Source: JAPLDB01 sp038230515 (GTDB lineage Bacteria; Bacteroidota; Bacteroidia; AKYH767-A; 2013-40CM-41-45). Taken from it: a stretch of DNA of 47,170 nucleotides. The notes under the pieces are model-generated. The model searched no databases, was not told where the DNA came from, and saw nothing but the letters and a program-made list of their open reading frames with translations. Positions 32,339 to 40,400 of this stretch are shown in pieces; position 1 is the stretch's first letter; every line of letters starts with the position of its first letter. The translations under genes and the position numbers were made by a program. The stretch covers positions 1 to 47,170 of the forward strand of contig JBBRND010000032.1 in NCBI GenBank assembly GCA_038230515.1, read 5' to 3'.

Positions 32339-32455
32339 ATGAAAGTAAAACCATCAATAAAAAAGCGCAGTCCCGAATGCAAGATCGTTCGCAGAAAAGG
32401 ACGGCTGTATGTAATCAACAAGGCAAATCCCCGTTTCAAACAAAGACAGGGTTAA
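32339..32455 (+). CDS. rpmJ: 50S ribosomal protein L36
   Basis: A 38-residue frame starting one base after the infA stop reads M-K-V-K-P-S-I-K-K-R-S ... and ends N-P-R-F-K-Q-R-Q-G, the typical Bacteroidota L36. Only one Cys is present, so the zinc site of other L36 proteins is absent or incomplete (zinc-free form). Confidence 0.95.
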   Translation: MKVKPSIKKRSPECKIVRRKGRLYVINKANPRFKQRQG

Positions 32456-32491
32456 GCAAACATCAATTTTAAAATCATAAACTAAAAATAA

Positions 32492-32869
32492 ATGGCTCGT
32501 ATATCAGGCGTTGATTTACCTAAGCACAAGAGAGGCGTAATTGGTTTAACCTATATCTATGGTATCGGTAATTCCACTTCGGAGAAAATTCTTTCTGATG
32601 CAGGAATTTCATTCGACAAAAAAGTGGAAGAGTGGAATGATGATGATCTGAACAAGATCAGAACTACCATTACTGAGATGAAAGTGGAAGGTGCGCTTCG
32701 CTCGGAGGTGCAGCTAAACATTAAGCGGTTGGTTGACATTAACAGCTATCGCGGCATTCGTCATCGTTCAGGACTCCCTGTTCGCGGACAACGGACACGT
32801 ACCAATTGCAGAACAAGAAAAGGAAAACGTAAAACTGTTGCCAACAAGAAAAAGGCAGCTAAAATGTAA
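32492..32869 (+). CDS. rpsM: 30S ribosomal protein S13
   Basis: S13 (125 residues) makes the head-to-50S bridges and contacts P-site tRNA. The start ARISGVDLPKHKRGVIGLTYIYGIG and the end GLPVRGQRTRTNCRTRKGKRKTVANKKKA are typical. It opens the alpha section, seven bases before rpsK. Confidence 0.97.
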   Translation: MARISGVDLPKHKRGVIGLTYIYGIGNSTSEKILSDAGISFDKKVEEWNDDDLNKIRTTITEMKVEGALRSEVQLNIKRLVDINSYRGIRHRSGLPVRGQRTRTNCRTRKGKRKTVANKKKAAKM

Positions 32870-32875
32870 TTCATA

Positions 32876-33292
32876 ATGGCTCAACAAAAACAGGATTCCG
32901 CAAAAGCTGCGGAGGTAAAAAAGGTTCGTAAGAAAGTAGTAAAGGTAGAAGCTACCGGTATTGCTTATGTAAACGCGACTTTCAACAACATTATCATTTC
33001 GCTTACCAATGAAGCAGGTCAGGTGATCAGCTGGTCATCAGCCGGCAAGATGGGTTTCAGAGGTTCGAAGAAGAACACTCCGTATGCAGCATCACTTGCG
33101 GCAGGCGATTGCGCAAAGGTTGCTCACGACATGGGACTTCGCAAAGTGAAAGTGTTTGTAAGAGGACCGGGTGGTGGACGCGAGTCTGCAATTCGCACTT
33201 TGCACCAAGCAGGAATTGAAGTAGGAGAGATCATTGATTTAACTCCGATCCCTCACAACGGTTGCCGCCCTCCTGGACCACGTAGAGTATAA
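32876..33292 (+). CDS. rpsK: 30S ribosomal protein S11
   Basis: The 138-residue S11 lies on the platform near the E site. The core ATGIAYVNATFNNIIISLTNEAGQVISWSSAGKMGFRGSKK and DLTPIPHNGCRPPGPRRV are intact. A ~25-residue Lys-rich N-terminal extension (QDSAKAAEVKKVRKKVVKVE) precedes the core. Confidence 0.97.
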   Translation: MAQQKQDSAKAAEVKKVRKKVVKVEATGIAYVNATFNNIIISLTNEAGQVISWSSAGKMGFRGSKKNTPYAASLAAGDCAKVAHDMGLRKVKVFVRGPGGGRESAIRTLHQAGIEVGEIIDLTPIPHNGCRPPGPRRV

Positions 33293-33403
33293 TGGAATTT
33301 AAATTAGAAATTTTAAATTAAAAATTAAGAATTGGAATGATGGAATAGTGGAAAGTTGCAAGTAAATTTCAAACACTAAACATCAAACCTCAAACCAATA
33401 AAA

Positions 33404-34009
33404 ATGGCAAGATACATCGGACCAAAATCCAAGATCGCACGAAAATTTCAGGAAGCAATTTACGGCCCTGATAAAGTGCTTGAGAAGAAAAATTACCCTC
33501 CGGGACAACACGGACTTTCAAAAAAGCGCTCCAAACAAAGTGAGTATGCTGTTCAGTTGAAAGAAAAGCAAAAAGCAAAATATACCTACGGAATTCTTGA
33601 GCGTCAGTTCGCGAAAACATTTGACCGTGCATCGCGCAAGCAAGGTATCACTGGAGAAAATCTTTTACAATTGATTGAGCTTCGATTGGATAACGTAGTC
33701 TTCCGTTTGGGATTTGCTCCCACACGTTCAGCAGCGCGCCAATTGGTTTCTCACCGTCACATTACTGTGAACGGAAAAGTAACTGGAATTCCATCCTACA
33801 CTTGCCGTGCAGGTGATGTTGTTGGAGTGCGTGAGCGTAGCAAATCAAACGAAGTAATTGTTGAGTCGGTTACAGGCAGAGCAAACAGACACACTTGGCT
33901 TGAAATGGACAAAGCAACATTGAGCGGAAAAATTCTCAATGTTCCATCGCGTGATCAAATTCCTGAAAACATCAAGGAGCAGTTGATTGTCGAGTTGTAC
34001 TCTAAATAA
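33404..34009 (+). CDS. rpsD: 30S ribosomal protein S4, zinc-free type
   Basis: S4 (201 residues) starts 30S assembly and, in E. coli, represses the alpha operon. The N-terminal Cys cluster of the zinc form is absent (ARYIGPKSKIARKFQEAIYG). The S4 RNA-binding domain is RLDNVVFRLGFAPTRSAARQLVSHRHITVNGK. A 111-base low-complexity spacer of AAATTA-like words precedes it. Confidence 0.97.
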   Translation: MARYIGPKSKIARKFQEAIYGPDKVLEKKNYPPGQHGLSKKRSKQSEYAVQLKEKQKAKYTYGILERQFAKTFDRASRKQGITGENLLQLIELRLDNVVFRLGFAPTRSAARQLVSHRHITVNGKVTGIPSYTCRAGDVVGVRERSKSNEVIVESVTGRANRHTWLEMDKATLSGKILNVPSRDQIPENIKEQLIVELYSK

Positions 34010-34123
34010 TAAAGTACATAGTATTAAGTACTGAGAAATAAGAGAACAGATTTATCTTAATACGTTATACCTGATTTCATCTTTCAGAAATAAATAATTT
34101 AACAACTTAAATAAATATATCAA

Positions 34124-35137
34124 ATGGCAATATTAGCATTTCAGAGACCGGACAAAGTGATAATGGTAACTTCAGACGACCGTTCAGGTGTGTTTGAGTT
34201 TCGTCCTTTGGAACCTGGCTACGGAATTACCATCGGCAATGCACTTCGCAGAATTCTTTTGTCTTCTCTCGAAGGACATGCCATCACCTCCGTAAAAATT
34301 TCAGGAGTTGATCATGAGTTCTCAACTATTAAAGGAGTGGTTGAAGATGTAACTGAAATTATTCTCAACCTGAAACAGGTTCGTTTGAAAAGACAGATCG
34401 AAGGACAGGACTATGAAAAAGTTTCTGTTACTATAAATACGAAGGACACATTTACTGCAGGTGATATTGCAAAATATACCAATGCATTCCAGGTGTTGAA
34501 TCCTGAATTAGTGATCTGCCACATGGAAGGAAATGTAAAACTTCAGATAGACATTGAGATCGGCAAAGGTCGTGGATATGTTCCTTCAGAAGAAAACAAA
34601 ACAGGCAGCGCTCCTGTCGGCACTATCTTCGTTGATTCAATTTACACTCCAATTCGTAACGTAAAATATTCAATCGAAAATTATCGTGTAGAACAAAAGA
34701 CGGATTACGAAAAGCTAATCATGGAAGTAAGCACTGACGGAAGCATTCATCCGAAAGATGCGCTTCGCGAAGCAGCAGATATTTTAATTCAGCATTTCTT
34801 CTTGTTCAGTGATGAGAACAAACTGAAACTCGAAACAAAAGAAAAGACACCTACTGAAGAGTTGGATGAGAATACACTTCACATGCGTCAGCTTCTTACC
34901 ACTAAGTTGGTTGATCTTGATCTTTCGGTTCGTGCATTGAACTGTTTGAAGGCTGCAGATGTAGAGACGTTGGGCGATCTTGTTTCTTACAACAAGTCAG
35001 ATCTTCTCAAGTTCCGCAATTTTGGAAAAAAGTCATTGACCGAGTTGGAAGAATTAGTTCGCGCAAAGAATCTTACTTTCGGAATGAACATCGGAAAATA
35101 TAAACTGGAAAGAAGAGAGCCGAATATTCCACAGTAA
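34124..35137 (+). CDS. rpoA: DNA-directed RNA polymerase subunit alpha
   Basis: The 337-residue alpha subunit dimerises through its N-terminal domain (residues ~1-235, FRPLEPGYGITIGNALRRILLSSLEG) to assemble the polymerase, and has a linker and C-terminal domain (~265-325, LDLSVRALNCLKAADVETLGDLV...FGKKSLTELEELV) that contacts DNA and activators. Full length. The 114-base spacer before it is AT-rich, with a small AGTAC/GTACT hairpin near 34013. Confidence 0.98.
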   Translation: MAILAFQRPDKVIMVTSDDRSGVFEFRPLEPGYGITIGNALRRILLSSLEGHAITSVKISGVDHEFSTIKGVVEDVTEIILNLKQVRLKRQIEGQDYEKVSVTINTKDTFTAGDIAKYTNAFQVLNPELVICHMEGNVKLQIDIEIGKGRGYVPSEENKTGSAPVGTIFVDSIYTPIRNVKYSIENYRVEQKTDYEKLIMEVSTDGSIHPKDALREAADILIQHFFLFSDENKLKLETKEKTPTEELDENTLHMRQLLTTKLVDLDLSVRALNCLKAADVETLGDLVSYNKSDLLKFRNFGKKSLTELEELVRAKNLTFGMNIGKYKLERREPNIPQ

Positions 35138-35176
35138 AAAATAATTAAGTTTATCAGCAAGAAATAAAATAGTCCC

Positions 35177-35710
35177 ATGCGACACGGTAAAAAAGTAAAT
35201 CATCTCGGAAGACAAAAGCCACATCGCGAAGCGATGATGTCAAACATGGCTACTTCCCTTATACTTCATAAAAGAATAAACACAACAGTTGAAAAAGCAA
35301 AAGCACTGCGTGTGTATGTAGAACCGCTTCTTACAAAAAGCAAAAACGACACTACGCATTCACGCAGAATTGTGTTCAGCTACCTTCGTGATAAAGTTGC
35401 GGTGGCAGAATTGTTCCGGGATGTTGCTCCTAAGATCGCAGATCGTCCGGGTGGATATACGCGCATCATTAAAACAGGACAACGTCTTGGAGATCGTGCT
35501 GAAATGTGCATGATGGAATTGGTTGACTTCAACGAATTGTTACTCGGAGGAAAAGAAGTGAAGAAGGCAAAAACAACCCGCAGAGCAGGAAAGAAAAAAC
35601 CAACCGCTACTACTGCTACAACTTCTGAAGAGTCAAAGTCAACAGAAGCAGTTGCTGAAGCGCCAAAGAAGGCACCTCGAAAAAAGAAAGAGGATAAAAG
35701 CGAAGAATAA
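35177..35710 (+). CDS. rplQ: 50S ribosomal protein L17 with C-terminal extension
   Basis: The first ~120 residues are L17 (MRHGKKVNHLGRQKPHREAMMSNMATSLI; KSKNDTTHSRRIVFSYLRDK). A Lys/Ala/Thr-rich tail of ~55 residues (KKAKTTRRAGKKKPTATTATT...APRKKKEDKSEE) follows, as is common for Bacteroidota L17. It is the last gene of the supercluster; a strong terminator begins 20 bases downstream. Confidence 0.97.
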   Translation: MRHGKKVNHLGRQKPHREAMMSNMATSLILHKRINTTVEKAKALRVYVEPLLTKSKNDTTHSRRIVFSYLRDKVAVAELFRDVAPKIADRPGGYTRIIKTGQRLGDRAEMCMMELVDFNELLLGGKEVKKAKTTRRAGKKKPTATTATTSEESKSTEAVAEAPKKAPRKKKEDKSEE

Positions 35711-35729
35711 AATCTTCGAACTTAAAATA

Positions 35730-35764
35730 AAAAACCCTGTAAGAATTTTTCTTACAGGGTTTTT
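35730..35764 (+). terminator. Rho-independent terminator of the ribosomal supercluster
   Basis: A perfect 14-bp stem (35730-35743 with 35751-35764) with a 7-base loop and flanking A and T runs lies 20 bases after the rplQ stop. Confidence 0.94.
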
Positions 35765-35878
35765 CGTTTTGTGCTGTTTCAACAATCACTGGTACTGGTT
35801 TTTGATTTTTCTTAATGAAAAAAAATCTTGATTTTATCTCTCCCCTTGATTTGGTTTGAAGGATTTTGTATTGAGTAA

Positions 35879-36052
35879 AATAAACCTTCAGCAAAAGAGG
35901 AAATTAAGAAAGATGCAAACAAAGTTGCATCAGGAGCCAATCAGGTCTGGTACGGTGTGAAAGAAAGCGGAAGAACTGTCCGGCACAAATCAAAACACGT
36001 AACGAAAACAATGGGACAGGGTAGGAAGAAGAAAGTGAAAGGTGTTGGCTAG
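35879..36052 (+). pseudogene. Start-less 57-codon frame, probable gene remnant
   Basis: Between the terminator and carA a frame runs from after a TAA (35876) to TAG at 36052 and has no start codon except an ATG near its end. It reads ...KPSAKEEIKKDANKVASGA, QVWYGVKESGRTVRHKSKHV, TKTMGQGRKKKVKGVG, a plausible basic and charged C-terminal tail with protein-like composition. I do not recognise the family. It may be the 3' end of a deleted or frameshifted gene, or chance. The rest of 35765-36106 is AT-rich; a TATCTTCG at 36090 may be the carA -7 box. Confidence 0.35.
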
Positions 36053-36106
36053 GAAACAAAGATGTGATGCATCATAAAAAATCTCTTTTTATCTTCGCGC
36101 TTTGAA

Positions 36107-37222
36107 ATGAAATACAATTCAGGCAAACCCGCAATACTTTTACTCGAAGACGGCACAATCTTTCACGGAAAAGCAGCCGGTGCAATTGGAACTACAACTG
36201 GTGAGTTGTGCTTCAACACAGGCATGACCGGCTATCAGGAAATTTTTACCGACCCTTCTTACTTTGGACAATTACTTGTTGCCACCCATGTTCACATCGG
36301 CAATTATGGAATTCATGCTGAGGAGGTAGAGAGTGAAAACATAAAGATTGCAGGATTTATTTGCAGGTCATTTAATGTTCAATACTCGCGTCATTCAGCA
36401 ACTCAATCAATCAAGGAATATTTTATGCAGCAGAATGTGGTTGCCATCAGTGATGTTGATACGCGCGCCATCGTTCGGCACATTCGCAGTATGGGTGCAA
36501 TGAATGCAATCATCTCATCTGCGATCACAGATCTTACAGAGTTGAAAGCTGAACTTGCCAAATGCCCGCCCATGGAAGGATTGGAGCTGTCGTCAAAAGT
36601 TACAACAAAGCAACCGTATTTTTATGGCAACCCAAATTCAAAATACAAAGTAGCGTTGATGGATTACGGAGTGAAGAAAAATATCATTCGCAATCTTGCT
36701 TCGCGTGATTGTTATGTACAGGTTCTTCCTTCCAACACAACTTTTTCTGAGCTTAAAAAATGGAACCCCGATGGTGTGATGTTGAGCAATGGTCCGGGAG
36801 ATCCTGCAATGATGCACGATGCAGTGAATGTGATCAAAGAAATTCTCAGCGACAACATTCCTCTTTTCGGAATTTGTCTCGGCAATCAATTGCTTGCGGA
36901 AGCGTGTGGAATCTCAACTTACAAAATGCATCACGGTCATCGCGGCATCAATCATCCTGTAAAAAATCTTGTAACCGGAAAATGCGAAATCACTTCACAG
37001 AATCATGGCTTCGCAGTGAATGCGGATGAGATCAGAGAATCAGATAGGGTAGAAGTGACTCATGTCAATCTTAATGATGATACGATTGAGGGTATTCGGG
37101 TGAAAGATAAAATTGCTTTCAGTGTTCAGTACCATCCTGAAGCCGCACCGGGTCCGCACGATGCTACTTATCTTTTCGATCAGTTTGTAGAGAGCATGAG
37201 TCGCGTAATGCAGCATGCCTGA
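36107..37222 (+). CDS. carA: Carbamoyl-phosphate synthase, small (glutaminase) subunit
   Basis: The 371-residue subunit hydrolyses glutamine and passes ammonia to CarB for carbamoyl phosphate used in pyrimidine and arginine synthesis. The N-terminal domain (FNTGMTGYQEIFTDPSYFGQ) and the class I glutamine amidotransferase domain are complete, with catalytic C257 in FGICLGNQ, and H343 and E345 in QYHPE. The usual His after the CLG motif is Asn (GNQ), an allowed position. carB is not in the window. TATCTTCG at 36090-36097 could be its -7 box, giving a very short leader. Confidence 0.97.
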   Translation: MKYNSGKPAILLLEDGTIFHGKAAGAIGTTTGELCFNTGMTGYQEIFTDPSYFGQLLVATHVHIGNYGIHAEEVESENIKIAGFICRSFNVQYSRHSATQSIKEYFMQQNVVAISDVDTRAIVRHIRSMGAMNAIISSAITDLTELKAELAKCPPMEGLELSSKVTTKQPYFYGNPNSKYKVALMDYGVKKNIIRNLASRDCYVQVLPSNTTFSELKKWNPDGVMLSNGPGDPAMMHDAVNVIKEILSDNIPLFGICLGNQLLAEACGISTYKMHHGHRGINHPVKNLVTGKCEITSQNHGFAVNADEIRESDRVEVTHVNLNDDTIEGIRVKDKIAFSVQYHPEAAPGPHDATYLFDQFVESMSRVMQHA

Positions 37223-37432
37223 TTTTTGAAAAAAGTATTTTTTAACGTGTAATCAATTTTTTTCGCTTAGATTTTCGGGTCGTTTACCACGATTTCTTAC
37301 CCAGTTAAAAAAAACATTCTGGATTCTGGTTTTAACTTAATTATTTTTCTATCTTTGAACTCCATTGGAATACGTTAAACCTTTTGCACTCATCTTGATT
37401 AAGACATTTTGTTTCATCCTAAAAATAAATTG
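37223..37432 (+). promoter_or_regulatory. Intergenic region with the promoter of the PKD protein gene
   Basis: TATCTTTG at 37350-37357 matches the -7 box; the -33 partner (TCTGG near 37325) is weak. It would give a leader of about 70 bases before the ATG at 37433. The rest is AT-rich, without a clear terminator for carA. Confidence 0.55.
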
Positions 37433-40400
37433 ATGATGAAAACTTCTACCCTTCATCCCGTTTTTCTTACGGCATTTTTGTTTTTTTTATGTTTTGCCAC
37501 TAACGCTCAGCTGGATATTCGCTCAGTAGGTGCGAAGCATGTCAGTGATTTGAAAGCACAAGGGCTATTAACCGGAAAGGAAAAATATTCGAACTCTCAT
37601 GCGCAACCGGAAACAATGCGGGTCGCGCAAACTTCACCGCATGAGCTGTCGGCATTGTGTAATTGCTGGATTGATCGCGATGCTTCATGGCAGATTGGAC
37701 AATTCGATTATCAAGGTGCAAGCGGTGGACCGGGCGTTGCGCCTGACTATCGCAATGACGATTGGTCAACAAATTCAATTGCTCTTCCTTTCAATTTTTG
37801 TTTTTATGGTCAGACAATAAATTCAGTTTATATCAATAACAACGGAAACGTTTCAATCGGTGCAACCTATTCGACATTTACAGCCAACTCTTTTCCAAGC
37901 GCTACATATGTTATGATCGCACCTTTTTGGGGAGATGTAGATACACGAGGTGCGTTGAGTGGGATTGTTTATTACAAAGTAACCGCTACTCACATTATTG
38001 TCCAATGGGATCATGTTGGCTACTATGGAATACATGATGACCTGCTGAATACTTTTCAGTTAATTATTACCGATGGTAATGATACCATAATTCCTCCGGG
38101 TGATAATGTTTCTTTTTGTTACAAGGATATGCAATGGACCACCGGTGATGCATCGAGCGGTGTAGGTGGATTTGGGGGTACTCCTGCAACCGTTGGTATC
38201 AACCAGGGAAACGGAATTGATTACATTCAGGTGGGTTTGTATGATACAGCAGGTGGAGCATGGGATGGTCCTTATGGAAACAACGATGGTATTGACGCAT
38301 TGGATAATCAATCTTATTTTTTCAATTGTTGCTTTAGTAATTCAAATATTCCTCCAATCATTCGCTCCACTGCAGTATGCGATACGCTTCGCCTTTGCGT
38401 TGGAGATACAGTTTTGATTGATGCTGATTACCTTTCTCCAGAAGTCGGACAGATTACTACTGCTTCTGTGAATACGAATGGAATGAATGGTGTCAATATT
38501 CTGCAACAAACTTCAGGAAATACCGCACATATACAGATTCAAATTATTGCTGATGCTTCTAACCTGGGATACAATACAATTTATCTGATCGGTACCGATA
38601 ATGGAGTTCCTGCTCAATCAACAAGTACTCCGATTGTAGTCAATGTTCAGCCATCTCCTACGGCTGCTGCAACGTTTACGCCTCCTTCGCCAATTACTCC
38701 AGGCACTGCTGTAACTTTTACAAATACAAGCAGCGGATTATTCAGTAATTGGAATTTTGATGATGGTACTACTTCAACGACAAGAAATCCTGTTCATACG
38801 TTCAACAATCCCGGAACTTATTACGTAACACTTGTTTCAATGAATCCGAACGGGTGCACTGATACTGTCACTTTTCAGATTGATGTAATCTCTTGTGTAC
38901 TTGTAAATGTAATCACTGCCGCCACTGCATGTGAAGGCGATCCTATTTCGTTTACGTATCAGGGAAATGCAAGCGGGGCTGCTACATACAACTGGAACTT
39001 CGGAACAGGTAGTGTAATCTCGGGATCAAACGCAGGACCGATAAATGTGGTTTGGAATACCGCGGGTACTTACAATGTAACTCTCGCAGTATCGGATAAT
39101 GGTTGTACATCAGTCCCTACAAATATTTCGGTTACTGTCAATGCGAACCCTATTGCATCGTTTATTTCTACTCCAGCAATTTGTGAAGGAGATACAACCG
39201 GTATTGCTTTCAACGGAACTTCCATTGCAGGCGCCACTTACAATTGGTATTTTCAAAACGGAACTATTATTTCCGGTGCAGGACAAGGACCTGTTAATGT
39301 ATCGTGGGCTGCTGCTGCAAATGATTCAATTGGATTGATCGTAACCCAAAACGGTTGTGCTGATACAACTGGAACTTTTCTTCTTGTTAATCCTACACCA
39401 ACATCAACCTTTAATGTTCCGGCCTCCGTTTGCGTAGGTGCATCTCTCAATATTAATTATACTGGATCCGCAAGTGGTGCCGCAACTTACAACTGGAATT
39501 TTGGAGGAGGAACAGTTGCTTCTGGTTCCGGACAGGGACCGTATATTGTTTCATGGGGAACTGCTGGACCAACTTCAGTTAATTTAACGGTAACTGAAAA
39601 TGGTTGTGTATCTCCTCCAACAAATATTCCTGTTACTATTAATGCAACCCCTGTTGCTTCGATTACAGGAACACCGGCACTTTGTATTTGGGCTCAAAAC
39701 ATAATTACTTTCAATGGCTCAGCTAGTGGCACTGCTACTTACACCTGGAATTTCGGAAGTGCTACGGTTGTGTCTGGCTCCGGTGCTGGACCTTATACGT
39801 TGACATGGAATTCTGCAATAAACGATAACATCACTTTATCTGTTGATGATAACGGCTGCACTGACAACACCACATTTGCAGTTGCAATAAATGCTTCTCC
39901 TAATTCTCCATTTACTTTACCTTCTTCGGTCTGCGAAGGAAATAATGTGACCATTACTTATACCGGCACCGCATCAGGTGCGGCAACTTATGCTTGGAAC
40001 TTTGCTGGAGCTACTATCATCTCCGGTTCCGGACAAGGGCCGTATGTTGTTTCGTGGAACACGGCCGGAAATCCTCAAGTGTCCTTGACAGTTACAGAGA
40101 ACGGTTGCGTTTCTCCCGTCACAAATAATCCGATTGCAGTTACAGCAGGACCTGTCGCAAGTTTTACTGCTACTCCTACTTTGTGTGCGGGCGATCAGAA
40201 TGCTGTTACATTCAACGGAAGCGCAGCAGGAACTGCCGTGTGGAATTGGAATTTCGGAACGGCTACCGTTATATCCGGTAGCGCTGGAGGTCCCTACATA
40301 CTGCAATATCCAAACGCAGGGAATTTCAATATTGATTTAATTGTTTCTGATAATGGATGTGCTGATACTTCAAACTTCGCAGTGCTTGTGAATCCTATTC

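Noticed and set aside
36875..36890. Asn in place of His after the catalytic Cys motif of CarA as a sign of inactivity
   Set aside because: This position (GxCxGxQ) varies in active glutamine amidotransferases; the Cys, His and Glu of the triad are intact.
37409..37409. TTG start of the PKD protein
   Set aside because: ATG 37433 directly precedes the signal peptide; the TTG would add a polar stretch in front.
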